Below, piece after piece: positions 19,498 through 27,739 of a stretch of DNA of 64,000 nt. Position 1 is the first letter of the stretch. Every line of letters starts with the position of its first letter. A model generated the notes under the pieces. That model made no database searches, was not told the DNA's origin, and was given only the letters and a program-made list of their open reading frames with translations. Source of the stretch: JAJDAH01 sp964487605 (GTDB taxonomy: Bacteria > Myxococcota_A > Polyangia > Polyangiales > Polyangiaceae); the NCBI GenBank assembly GCA_964487605.1, contig CAZARU010000029.1, positions 1 to 64,000 on the forward strand, given 5' to 3'. The position numbers and the translations under genes were made by a program.

Positions 19498-20087
19498 GCG
19501 ACGTCGAGTCCGCCGCACGCCACGCGCACGAGGCCGGCGATCTCGCGCTGGCGGCCACCCTCGCGCTGCGCGCGTACGGCGGCGAGGTGCTCGGCTATCT
19601 GGTGGCCACGCTCCGCGACGAGAGCGACGCCGACGAGGTGTTCTCCACCGTGGCCGAGGATCTCTGGCGCGGCATCGGCGGGTTCGCGTGGCGCTCGTCG
19701 CTGCGCACCTGGCTGTACTGCCTCGCGCGCCACGCGGCGGCTCGTCACCGTCGCGCTCCGGCTGCGCGCCGCGACCGGAACCTGCCGCTCTCCGAGGCCG
19801 AGCACGTCGCCGAGCACGTCCGCAGCCGCACGCTGCCGTTCCTCCGCACCGAGGTGAAGGACCGGTTCGCGGAGCTGCGCCGGAGCCTGGACCCGGACGA
19901 CCAGGATCTCCTGGTGCTGCGCGTCGACCGCGGCCTCGAGTGGCTCGACGTGGCGCGGGTGTTCGCCGGGGACGACGCCGACGACGAGGCACTCCGGCGC
20001 GAGAGCGCGCGCTTGCGGAAGCGGTTCCAGACGGTGAAGGACGAGGTGCGGGAGCGTGCGCGGGGTGCGGGGCTGCTCGAGGGGTGA
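19494..20087 (+). CDS. ECF-type RNA polymerase sigma factor
   Basis: A protein of 197 residues from GTG 19494. Region 2 is seen at about 20-80 (Y-G-G-E-V-L-G-Y-L, D-A-D-E-V-F-S-T-V-A-E-D-L-W, then R-T-W-L-Y-C-L-A-R-H-A-A-A-R-H-R-R). A region 4 follows (L-D-P-D-D-Q-D-L-L-V-L-R-V-D, W-L-D-V-A-R-V-F, then R-L-R-K-R-F-Q). It should direct RNA polymerase to a small regulon. No anti-sigma gene is adjacent. Region 4 carries an acidic insert (G-D-D-A-D-D-E-A) in the helix-turn-helix. A strong hairpin follows the gene. Confidence 0.85.
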   Translation: MSDVESAARHAHEAGDLALAATLALRAYGGEVLGYLVATLRDESDADEVFSTVAEDLWRGIGGFAWRSSLRTWLYCLARHAAARHRRAPAARRDRNLPLSEAEHVAEHVRSRTLPFLRTEVKDRFAELRRSLDPDDQDLLVLRVDRGLEWLDVARVFAGDDADDEALRRESARLRKRFQTVKDEVRERARGAGLLEG

Positions 20088-20099
20088 CGCTCCGCGCGG

Positions 20100-20128
20100 G
20101 CCCGCCGGGAAGACTCTCGCCGGCGGGC
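20100..20128. terminator. Bidirectional hairpin between convergent genes
   Basis: A perfect 9-bp stem, GCCCGCCGG (20100-20108) with CCGGCGGGC (20120-20128), around an 11-base loop. It lies in the 56-base gap between the convergent sigma-factor and SnoaL-like genes. There is no T-run on either side, so it would be a non-canonical terminator or mRNA 3'-end stabiliser. Confidence 0.6.
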
Positions 20129-20143
20129 GCCCTCGGGTTCGCG

Positions 20144-20548
20144 TCACGCGCGCACGGCGTCGCGAACCTGTGCGGTGTCCTCGAAGTGCCGCATCCGGAC
20201 GACGCGACGGGCATCGTCGAGGGTCCACCAGTGGAGCTGCTGCTGCTCGACGCGCTTGCCGGTCGCCTTCACCCGGAACGCCATGCGCACGTCGACGAGC
20301 ACGTGGGGGCCCGACGGCATCATCTCCTTCGGCTCGAACCGCTCGAACTCGACGTGCTCGGCGATGGACCGAAAGAAGCCCGGGAGCGCGGCCTTGCCGC
20401 TCACCGGTCGGTGCCAGGGGACCTCCGGCAGGCCTCCGTTGAAGTCCCACTCCGTCGCCTCGGTGACGCTGGCGAGGATGTCCGGGACGGCTCCTCGGCC
20501 GAACGCTTCATAAATGCCCTGGACGGTCTTGACGTTCTCGATGGTCAT
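20144..20548 (-). CDS. SnoaL-like / NTF2-fold protein
   Basis: A protein of 134 residues from ATG 20548 with the usual pattern of this cone-shaped fold: N-V-K-T-V-Q-G-I-Y-E-A-F-G-R-G at the N-terminus, W-x-F-N-G-G in the pocket region, V-L-V-D-V-R-M-A-F-R-V and a final H-W-W-T-L-D-D-A-R-R-V-V-R-M-R-H-F. Members are small isomerases, cyclases, hydrolases or simply ligand binders; the substrate cannot be told. It is divergent from a LysR regulator across about 120 bases, so that regulator probably controls it. Confidence 0.8.
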   Translation of the reverse strand: MTIENVKTVQGIYEAFGRGAVPDILASVTEATEWDFNGGLPEVPWHRPVSGKAALPGFFRSIAEHVEFERFEPKEMMPSGPHVLVDVRMAFRVKATGKRVEQQQLHWWTLDDARRVVRMRHFEDTAQVRDAVRA

Positions 20549-20670
20549 TGGCTCCTGCCTTCCTCTGCGGAGCGGACTCCGCGGTTCGTGACGCAGGAGA
20601 CCTTGCGCCGGTGAAGGCTTCGGCGGCAGAGGGTGTCGGCGCGCCCCGGGCGTGCGAAAATGCGCCGGTC

Positions 20671-21603
20671 GTGAGCTGGGACGATTACCGCGTTCTCCTC
20701 GCCTTCGAGCGCGCCGGCAGCCTGGCGAAGGCCGCCGAGGGGCTGAGCGTGGACAAGGCGACGGTCGGGCGCCGCATCTCCGCGCTCGAGGAGACGCTCG
20801 GCGTCCAGGTCGTCGACCGCCGGCACGGCGGCTGGCAGCTCACGGCTCACGGCTCATCGCTCGTCGCGGCGGCCCGCTCGATGGAGAAGGCGGTCGCCGA
20901 CGCCGAGGCCGACGTCCGCCGGGGCGTGCCCCACGGCGTCGTGCTGCTCACGGCCCCCGTGTGGCTTGCGCAGACGCTGCTGCTTCCCCGCATGGAGGCA
21001 TTCCGGGCGTCACACCCCGGCCTCGAGCTGGAGCTCATCGTGACCAACGCGGTGCTCGACCTCGAGAAGCGGGAGGCGGAGATCGCCGTTCGCAACATCC
21101 GGCCCGAGCAGGCGTCGTTCGTGAGCCGGAAGCTCGGCGTGCTCGGCAGCGCGCTCTACGGTTCGAGGGACTACGTGGCGCGTCGCGGGTGCCCGACAGA
21201 CCGCGAGGAGCTGGGAGGCCACGCGTTCGTCGCTTACCAGGCGCGGGTGTCGTTCTGCGCGGAGCTCGAGTGGCTCGATGCCGCCGGTCTCTCCGTCGCA
21301 TTCCGGGCGAGCGACACGATTGTGCTGCTCGACGCTGCGGTCGCCGGCCTCGGCCTCGCGGTGCTCCCCTGCTGGCTCGCCGATCGGCGCGACGCGCTCG
21401 TGCGCGTGCCGGCCGTGGACCGCACCGTCGACGACATCTTCGTCTGTTTCCCGGAGTCGCTGCGAAGACTGCCTCGAATCCAGGCGGTGAGCGGGTGGCT
21501 GGCCGACGTGTGGGCGCTGGAGCAGCCGGGGCTCGCGGGCGAGGTCCCCCAGGCGCCGCCCGCAGCGGAAGAGCGGGTCCCCGGCGAAACGACGAGGCGC
21601 TAG
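20671..21603 (+). CDS. LysR-family transcriptional regulator
   Basis: A protein of 310 residues from GTG 20671. A winged helix-turn-helix spans residues 2-60 (W-D-D-Y-R-V-L-L-A-F-E-R-A-G-S-L-A-K-A-A, then T-V-G-R-R-I-S-A-L-E). A periplasmic-binding-protein-like effector domain follows, with A-V-R-N-I-R-P and L-D-A-A-V-A-G-L-G-L-A-V-L-P. The frame extends upstream to TTG or ATG codons overlapping the divergent gene, but the DNA-binding domain fixes the start. Its likely target is the divergent SnoaL-like gene. Confidence 0.85.
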   Translation: MSWDDYRVLLAFERAGSLAKAAEGLSVDKATVGRRISALEETLGVQVVDRRHGGWQLTAHGSSLVAAARSMEKAVADAEADVRRGVPHGVVLLTAPVWLAQTLLLPRMEAFRASHPGLELELIVTNAVLDLEKREAEIAVRNIRPEQASFVSRKLGVLGSALYGSRDYVARRGCPTDREELGGHAFVAYQARVSFCAELEWLDAAGLSVAFRASDTIVLLDAAVAGLGLAVLPCWLADRRDALVRVPAVDRTVDDIFVCFPESLRRLPRIQAVSGWLADVWALEQPGLAGEVPQAPPAAEERVPGETTRR

Positions 21604-21629
21604 ACCCGCCGATTCGCTACGGTGCCGGC

Positions 21630-22682
21630 ATGACGACGCCTGCTTCGGTGTGCCGCGCGCCCAGCCGCGCTGGATCCACCGCCGCACTTCTCGTGACGAT
21701 CGCGACGCTCGGATGCGGGAAGGACGAGTCTTCCGCAGCGGCGAGCAGCGGCGGATCAGCGGGTTCGGGCGGCAGCGCGGGTGCGTCCGGCGCTGCGGGC
21801 ATGGGGGGGGCCGCAGCCGCAGCCGGCACCGGAGTCAGCGGAGCCGGCGCGGACGCCGCGCCCGACGGCGCCATCGGGGCCTGCCCGGAGTTTGCGCCGG
21901 GGGTCTCCGGAGGCGCGGTCGCAGAGCCGGCGATCACCGAGGCGTCGGGCGTCGTCGCCAGCCGGAAGAACGCCGGCGTTCTGTGGGTCCACAACGACTC
22001 GGGTGATCGCGCGCGCGTCTTCGCGCTGGGGACCGACGGCGCGGCACTCGGTACGTTCAACGTGCCGGTCCTGGCGGCAGACTGGGAGGACATGGCGCTC
22101 GGTCCGGGTCCGATTTCCGGGCAGGACTACCTCTACCTGGGAGACATCGGGGACAACCCGAAGGGCCGAGGCGGCGTCCTGGTGCACAGAATTCCGGAGC
22201 CCGACGTGGCCGGCGCGGTCGGCACGCTGGACGTCTCCGACGTGGAGACGTTCACGCTGCGGTATCCCGATCACGCGCACGACGCGGAGGCCCTGCTCGT
22301 CGATCCGATCACTGCGGATCTCTTCATCGTCACGAAGGAGATTGGCGAGCCCACTCGCGTGTTCGCCGCGCGGGCGCCGCTCGACGCTTCGGCGCCGACG
22401 ACCATGCAGGACGTGACGGAGCTCGGGTTCGGACCGCTCGTCGTGGCGGGAGACGTCTCCCGAAGCGGCGACTGGGTGATCGTGAAATCGTATCCCGCCG
22501 CCAGCTTGTGGCGCCGTCCCGCGGGGCTCCCGCTCGAGGCGGCGTTCGCCACGGAACCCTGCTCCGTCCCGGTCGAGGCGGAGCCGCAGGGCGAGTCCAT
22601 CGGGTTCGCCGCGGACGGCTCCGGCTATTACACCGTCAGCGAGGGCAGCGCGCAGCCGGTCTACTTCTACGCGCGGAGGTGA
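21630..22682 (+). CDS. Lipoprotein with probable beta-propeller domain
   Basis: A protein of 350 residues. The signal ends at T-I-A-T-L-G-C-G-K, followed by about 60 residues of Gly/Ala/Ser linker typical of myxobacterial surface lipoproteins. The folded part has I-T-E-A-S-G-V-V-A-S, L-W-V-H-N-D-S-G-D, D-W-E-D-M-A-L-G and L-Y-L-G-D-I-G-D-N, motifs of the secreted phytase/esterase-like propellers. A bound divalent metal is plausible from the D-x-G-D repeats. A -10-like TACGGT (21618-21623) lies six bases before the ATG, so the mRNA may be leaderless. Confidence 0.78.
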   Translation: MTTPASVCRAPSRAGSTAALLVTIATLGCGKDESSAAASSGGSAGSGGSAGASGAAGMGGAAAAAGTGVSGAGADAAPDGAIGACPEFAPGVSGGAVAEPAITEASGVVASRKNAGVLWVHNDSGDRARVFALGTDGAALGTFNVPVLAADWEDMALGPGPISGQDYLYLGDIGDNPKGRGGVLVHRIPEPDVAGAVGTLDVSDVETFTLRYPDHAHDAEALLVDPITADLFIVTKEIGEPTRVFAARAPLDASAPTTMQDVTELGFGPLVVAGDVSRSGDWVIVKSYPAASLWRRPAGLPLEAAFATEPCSVPVEAEPQGESIGFAADGSGYYTVSEGSAQPVYFYARR

Positions 22683-22731
22683 CGCGGGTGTGGAGCTTTC
22701 TCCGGCGTGAAGGTCGGGTAGAGTGGCCGAC

Positions 22732-23067
22732 GTGGCGCCGCGGAGGAATCACGTGAGGGGCGGCGGCCCGCACCTGGTGCTCGTCGGCGCGCTGCTGGCT
22801 GCGTGCGGCCAGGAGGTGAGCGAACCTGCACGGCCCGCTCCGTCGGTGAAAAGCTCGGCGGCCACGCAGCGCGCCCCGGTGACGGCTGCCGCGGAGCCGG
22901 CGCCGCGCGTCGTCCCGCTGCGACGCGGCGGCCGCGCCGTCGAGATCCCCGCGCGCCTCCGCCAGACGACCATCGCGAGGCTCGGACCGGGGGGTGAGCT
23001 CTCCGTCGAGTGCGTCACGGGCGATCCGTCGAGGGTCCTTCGCCCGGAGCACGAGGGTACGCGATGA
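22732..23067 (+). CDS. Small lipoprotein of unknown function
   Basis: About 111 residues. Possible starts are GTG 22723, 22732 or 22753. I choose 22732 because a -10-like TAGAGT (22719-22724) ends seven bases before it and overlaps the first GTG. The signal L-V-L-V-G-A-L-L-A-A-C-G-Q has a perfect lipobox. The rest is an Ala/Pro/Arg-rich linker and a short tail with no recognisable domain. Its stop overlaps the ATG of the metalloprotease gene (ATGA), so both are probably co-translated. Confidence 0.65.
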   Translation: MAPRRNHVRGGGPHLVLVGALLAACGQEVSEPARPAPSVKSSAATQRAPVTAAAEPAPRVVPLRRGGRAVEIPARLRQTTIARLGPGGELSVECVTGDPSRVLRPEHEGTR

Positions 23068-24914
23068 AGCCCGCGCGACCTCGGACCGCTGCCGGCGCCG
23101 CGCTCGCGGCAATGCTCGCGTGGGCGTCCTCGGCCGCCGGTCAGGCGCAGGTTCAGATCTACAACGTGAACCAGCCGACGGTCGGGTTCAACGATCCGAC
23201 ACCCGCCACGCCCATCGGCGGCAACGCCGGAACGACGGTCGGCGAGCAGCGCTTCAACGCCTTCCGGCGCGCGGCGGAGATCTGGGGCTCGATGCTCGTC
23301 AGCGCCGAGCCCATCGCCATCTTCGCCAGCTTCGACCCCCTCGAGTGCGAGCGGGATCGCGGGGTGCTCGGCGCGGCAGGTCCCACGTGGATGTTCACGG
23401 ACTTCCCGGGCGCGCCCCTGCCCAACACGCTGTACCCGCCCGCGCTGGCGAACGCCCTCTCGGGCTTCGACCACGACGACTCCACGCCGGAGATCCAGGC
23501 GCAGTTCAACACGCGCGTCGACGACCCGGACTGCCTCGAAGACCGGAGCTGGTACTACGGGCTGGACGGCGCGAGCGGCCCCGACATCGATCTCGTCGTC
23601 GTCGTGCTCCACGAGTTCGGCCACGGGCTCGGGATGATAGACATGGTGGATCGCGACACCGGTCAGAACCCATCCCGCATTCCGGCCGTGTACACGCACC
23701 TCGCCCACGACGTGGACGCCGGCCTCGCGCTGAGCCAGATGAGCTCGGCCGCCAGGCTGGCGGCCCTGACGAACGTGCACGGCCTGGTGTGGGACGGCCA
23801 GCACGTGACCGCTCAGGCGACCCAGCTCATGGAGCCAGGCGTTCCGCAGCTCGAAGCGCAGCCTCCCATCGCGGAACTGAGCGGTCTGCTCGCCGAGGCG
23901 CCCTTCGCGCCGCTTCCCGCGGCGCCCATCACCGCGGAGCTCGCCATGGCCGACGACGGCTCGGCGCCGCTGTGGGACGCGTGCGATGTCCTCGTCGCGG
24001 TGCCGGGGCGCATCGTGCTGGTTCAGCGTGGCGGCGGCTGCGAGACGCCCGTCAAGGCCAGGAACGCGGAGGCCGCGGGAGCCGCCGCGGTGCTGATCGC
24101 CGACGACGAAGACTACACCCCGCCCTTCCACCCCCGCGCGTTCGACGCCTCGGAGAGCGTCAGCATCCCCGTGTTCGGCATCACGCGCGCCGACGGTGAG
24201 GCGCTGCGCGTGACCGCGCTGGGCGGCCCCGTGACCCTCACCGTGTCGCTCGACACGAGCCGGCAGGCGGGGATGCGCGACGGCCGCCTCATGCTGTACG
24301 CCAGCAGCCCGACGATCCCGGGTTCGTCCGTGTCCCACTGGGATCCCAGCGCCCGTCCGAGCCTGCTCATGGAGCCACGCGCGATGCCCGGGCTGCGCCA
24401 CGACGCCGACGTCACCCTCGCCGCCCTCCGGGACATGGGCTGGCCCATCGCGGCCTTCTGCGGCAGCGGCGTCATCGACGCCCCCGAGCTCTGCGACGAC
24501 GGGGCGGCGAACAGCGACGAGCGCCCGGACGCGTGCCGCTCCAGCTGCACGCCCGCGCGGTGCGGAGACGGCGTGACCGACACCGGCGAGGAGTGCGACG
24601 ACGGAAACGCCGACCCCGGGGACGGCTGCGATCCGACCTGCGCGAGCGAGAGCACGCCGCCGCCGCCCGGCCAGGGTGGCGCCGCCGGTGAGCCGGCAGT
24701 TCCGGCCGATGCGGGTGCCGGAGCGCCCGGCGCGGGCGGCGAGGGACCGGCGGGTGCCCCGTCCACCCCCGAGCGCAAGCGCGGATCGGACGACGAGGGC
24801 GGTTGCGGCTGTCGCGCGTCACGGGGCTCGCCGCGCACCGCGGCCGCGTGGCTCGGCCTCGCGCTCCTGCTGACCGGGCGCCGAAGGACGCGCTGGGCTG
24901 CCCGGGTCGGCTAG
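23064..24914 (+). CDS. Secreted zinc metalloprotease with PA domain, DUF4215 repeats and MYXO-CTERM
   Basis: A protein of 616 residues with a cleavable signal (A-M-L-A-W-A-S-S-A-A-G-Q-A). H-E-F-G-H-G-L-G-M near 183 is the zinc-binding HExxH with the following Gly. A PA-type insert lies at about 300-400 (G-R-I-V-L-V-Q-R-G, then A-G-A-A-A-V-L-I-A-D-D). Catalytic-domain sequence (L-M-E-P, then D-V-T-L-A-A-L-R-D-M-G-W) resumes near 435-461. Two DUF4215 Cys/Asp units follow (C-G-D-G-V-T-D-T-G-E-E-C-D-D-G-N). The C-terminus is a MYXO-CTERM: G-C-G-C, hydrophobic helix, R-R-R cluster, which should anchor it to the outer surface in type II-secreting myxobacteria. Probably a predatory or nutritional protease. 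Confidence 0.9.
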   Translation: MKPARPRTAAGAALAAMLAWASSAAGQAQVQIYNVNQPTVGFNDPTPATPIGGNAGTTVGEQRFNAFRRAAEIWGSMLVSAEPIAIFASFDPLECERDRGVLGAAGPTWMFTDFPGAPLPNTLYPPALANALSGFDHDDSTPEIQAQFNTRVDDPDCLEDRSWYYGLDGASGPDIDLVVVVLHEFGHGLGMIDMVDRDTGQNPSRIPAVYTHLAHDVDAGLALSQMSSAARLAALTNVHGLVWDGQHVTAQATQLMEPGVPQLEAQPPIAELSGLLAEAPFAPLPAAPITAELAMADDGSAPLWDACDVLVAVPGRIVLVQRGGGCETPVKARNAEAAGAAAVLIADDEDYTPPFHPRAFDASESVSIPVFGITRADGEALRVTALGGPVTLTVSLDTSRQAGMRDGRLMLYASSPTIPGSSVSHWDPSARPSLLMEPRAMPGLRHDADVTLAALRDMGWPIAAFCGSGVIDAPELCDDGAANSDERPDACRSSCTPARCGDGVTDTGEECDDGNADPGDGCDPTCASESTPPPPGQGGAAGEPAVPADAGAGAPGAGGEGPAGAPSTPERKRGSDDEGGCGCRASRGSPRTAAAWLGLALLLTGRRRTRWAARVG

Positions 24915-24927
24915 GATCTGCGCGCCC

Positions 24928-25581
24928 ATGCGGTTCCTCTGCCTCTCGGACATCCACGGCAACGGGCGCGCGCTGCGCGCCGTCATGGCCGAAGCGGAGA
25001 CCCGCGGCTACCAGCAGATCGTGGCCTGCGGGGATCTGCTCTTCCCGGGACCCGATGCCCTCGAGGTCTGGCAGACCCTCGCCCGCCACTCCGCAGTCTG
25101 CGTCCAGGGCGCCAGTGACCGCGCCATGGTCCGGTTCGATCCGGACAAGATCACGGCGGTGGGTGCCGCAGAGCGCGAGCGACTGGCCCAGCTCCGCCGC
25201 GTGCGCCAGGACATCGGCGATCTCATCCTGGCGCGCGTCGCGAAGCTGGAGCCGACGGCCGTCCTGCACGTGGAGTCCGGCGCGACGATGGTCATCGTCC
25301 ACGGCTCGCCGGTCGATCCTCTGGAGCCGATCACCGCCGACATGAGCGACGACGAGATCCTCGCGCTGCTCGGCGAGGTTCGCGACGGCATCGTGGTGTG
25401 CGGCGCGAGCCACGTTCCGTTCACCCGAACGATCGGCGAGGTCCACGTCGTCAACGTCGGGTCGGTGGGTGAAGCGCCCCGCGACGGATTCGCGCACGCG
25501 ACGCTGCTCGACACGAGCCCCTTCGGCGTGACCGTCGATCAGTTCGAGGTCGAGATCGAACCGTCGGGTGGCGCGACGTGA
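24928..25581 (+). CDS. Calcineurin-like metallophosphoesterase
   Basis: A protein of 217 residues with the metallophosphoesterase signature L-S-D-I-H-G-N-G-R-A at the N-terminus, then A-C-G-D-L-L-F-P-G-P-D, I-V-H-G-S-P and V-V-C-G-A-S-H-V-P-F. These give the Asp/His/Asn metal ligands of a two-metal centre. The short YfcE/MJ0936-like form usually acts on phosphodiesters or cyclic nucleotides. No signal peptide is seen, so it is cytosolic. Its stop overlaps the GTG of the following FAD oxidoreductase (GTGA), suggesting co-translation. A -10-like TAGGAT lies ten bases before the ATG. Confidence 0.85.
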   Translation: MRFLCLSDIHGNGRALRAVMAEAETRGYQQIVACGDLLFPGPDALEVWQTLARHSAVCVQGASDRAMVRFDPDKITAVGAAERERLAQLRRVRQDIGDLILARVAKLEPTAVLHVESGATMVIVHGSPVDPLEPITADMSDDEILALLGEVRDGIVVCGASHVPFTRTIGEVHVVNVGSVGEAPRDGFAHATLLDTSPFGVTVDQFEVEIEPSGGAT

Positions 25582-27728
25582 CCACCCGGAGAAAGGTCGC
25601 GGTGCTCGGCGGTGGACTCGGCGCGATGACGGCTGCCTTCGAGCTGACCGCGACGCCCGAGCTGCGGGAGCAGTTCGAGGTCACGGTGTACACCCAGGGG
25701 TGGCGCCTCGGCGGCAAGGGCGCCAGCGGTCGCAATCGACGGATCGCCGACAGGATAGAAGAGCACGGGCTGCATGCTTTTCTCGGGTTCTACGAGAACG
25801 CCTTCTCGCTGGTGCGACGGATGTACGGCGAGTGGGAGAAGAAGCCGGAGAACCCGTTCCGCACGTGGCAGGACGCGTTCCACCCACAGCGCCTCGTCTC
25901 GCTCGCGGAGTCACCCGACGAGAATGGTCGGTGGCGCGCGGCCGCATGGACGCTCTGGAACATCGACGTCCCTCCGCTGCCGGGAACGCCGGGGCTGGGC
26001 TTCGAGGCGCCGAGCCCCGCCGAGTACCTGGCGCTGCTGCTCGAGTGGCTTCGCGCACGACTGGACGAGACGAAGGAAGAGCTCGACGCGCCCCCGCCGA
26101 GCCTCCCCAGCCACGGTCTCAGGGCGCTGTTCGATCAGGCGATGCACGCCCTGCACGAGCGCGGGTCGCGGCCGGGCGGCTCCGGGAGCACGCTGCTCGA
26201 TCAGGCGCACGCCATAGCGCGCTGGCTCGACCTCTGCCCGGAAGAGCACTCGAAGGCACACACGGCCGGCCTCCTGGAGGTGCTCGACGATCTGGACGCC
26301 CTCTCGAAGCGCGCGCGGCTCCTGACCACGCTGGGGGACGACGCTCGACGCCTCGTGACGCTCCTCGAGATCGGCGCCGCCGTGGCACGCGGCATCGTCG
26401 CGGAGATCTTGCCGCCTGGCAGCGGCGGTTTCGCAGCCATCGACGGGCACGATTTCAAGGAGTGGCTCGAGCGCCATGGCGCGCGCCGCGAGGTCGCCTG
26501 GTCCGCCCCGATCCGCGCCCTGTACGATCTCGGCTTCGCCTACGAAGGCGGCCGACGCGGGCGCGACAACGCTCGCGCCTCCGCGGCCGTCGCGCTGAAG
26601 GTGATGCTCTCGCTCGTGCTCCGGTCGAAGGGCGCGCCGCTCTGGAAGATGCAGGCGGGAATGGGCGACACCCTGTTCTCGCCGCTCTGGGAGATCCTCG
26701 TCCGCCAGCGCGGCGTCCGCATCGAGCTCTTCCGGCGCGTCGCCTCGGTGCGGCCGACCCCCGACGGAGCGGGCGTAGACTCGGTGGAGCTGATCCACCA
26801 GGTGCAAACCCTGGGCGACTACGAGCCCCTGTACGACGTGGGAGGGCTGCCGTGCTGGCCGTCGGAGCCCGACTGGAAGCAAATCGAGAACGGCGAGGCC
26901 ACGCGTGCGCGCCTCCTGGAGCAGCGTCTCACCCTCGAGTCTGCGTGGTGCCACGAGGAGGTCGGACGCGAAACGCTCCAGCGTGGCAAGGACTTCGACG
27001 TGGTCGTCCTCGGCCTGTCGATCGGTGAGCTGCCCCACGCGTGCCCGGAGCTCGTCGCCGCACGAGACGAGTGGCAGCGCATGGTCGCAGAGGTGAAGAC
27101 CGTGCAGACGCAAGCGCTGCAGCTCTGGCTCTCCCGCCCGCTAGCCGGTCTCGGCTGGACCGCGGGGAGCACCATCATGACCAGCTACGCGGAGCCCTTC
27201 GACACCTGGGGCGAGATGTCGCACCTCGTGCCGCGCGAGCGCTGGCCCGACGACCACCCGGCGAGATCCATCGAGTACTTCTGCTCGCCGATGCAGGACG
27301 CCGTCGTGATCCCGCCGTTCGACGACCCGTCGTTCCCGGGCACCCAGGCCGATCGCGTGCGAGAGGACGCCCTCGCTTGGCTCCACGCTCGGGTCGGCGC
27401 CCTCTGGCCGGACGCGACGCGCGCCGACCAGCCTCGCGGCCTGGACTGGTCGCTGCTCGTGGATCTGGAGGGGCGCTCGGGGGAGGCGCGTCTCGACTCG
27501 CAGTTCTGGCGGGCCAACGTGGATCCGACGGAGCGCTACGTGCTGTCGATTCCGGCGAGCACGCGGCACCGCCTGGCCCCGGGCGGCTCCGGCTTCGAGA
27601 ACCTGGTGCTGGCCGGGGACTGGACGGCCACGTCACTCAGCGCGGGCTGCGCCGAAGCGGCGATCGAGAGCGGCATGCTCGCCGCCCAGGCGCTCTCGGG
27701 ATTTCCGAAGCAGATTGCGCGGCACTGA
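25578..27728 (+). CDS. Large FAD-dependent amine-oxidase/desaturase-like oxidoreductase
   Basis: A protein of 716 residues from GTG 25578. An N-terminal Rossmann dinucleotide fold (V-A-V-L-G-G-G-L-G-A-M-T-A-A-F-E-L, residues 7-23), the L-G-G-K motif (R-L-G-G-K-G-A-S-G-R) and a C-terminal FAD motif (F-E-N-L-V-L-A-G-D-W-T near 675) mark the phytoene-desaturase/amine-oxidase superfamily. The ~250-residue middle is larger than in ordinary desaturases. It is paralogous to, and convergent with, the oxidoreductase of the next gene (identical motifs R-L-G-G-K and E-N-L-V-L-A-G-D-W-T). The substrate is unknown; a hydrophobic lipid or isoprenoid is plausible but not shown. Confidence 0.8.
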   Translation: MTTRRKVAVLGGGLGAMTAAFELTATPELREQFEVTVYTQGWRLGGKGASGRNRRIADRIEEHGLHAFLGFYENAFSLVRRMYGEWEKKPENPFRTWQDAFHPQRLVSLAESPDENGRWRAAAWTLWNIDVPPLPGTPGLGFEAPSPAEYLALLLEWLRARLDETKEELDAPPPSLPSHGLRALFDQAMHALHERGSRPGGSGSTLLDQAHAIARWLDLCPEEHSKAHTAGLLEVLDDLDALSKRARLLTTLGDDARRLVTLLEIGAAVARGIVAEILPPGSGGFAAIDGHDFKEWLERHGARREVAWSAPIRALYDLGFAYEGGRRGRDNARASAAVALKVMLSLVLRSKGAPLWKMQAGMGDTLFSPLWEILVRQRGVRIELFRRVASVRPTPDGAGVDSVELIHQVQTLGDYEPLYDVGGLPCWPSEPDWKQIENGEATRARLLEQRLTLESAWCHEEVGRETLQRGKDFDVVVLGLSIGELPHACPELVAARDEWQRMVAEVKTVQTQALQLWLSRPLAGLGWTAGSTIMTSYAEPFDTWGEMSHLVPRERWPDDHPARSIEYFCSPMQDAVVIPPFDDPSFPGTQADRVREDALAWLHARVGALWPDATRADQPRGLDWSLLVDLEGRSGEARLDSQFWRANVDPTERYVLSIPASTRHRLAPGGSGFENLVLAGDWTATSLSAGCAEAAIESGMLAAQALSGFPKQIARH

Positions 27729-27739
27729 GGCGGCGCCGC

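Noticed and set aside
20548..20670. Earlier start for the LysR regulator
   Set aside because: The DNA-binding domain begins at 20671; the extension overlaps the divergent SnoaL-like gene start and promoter region.
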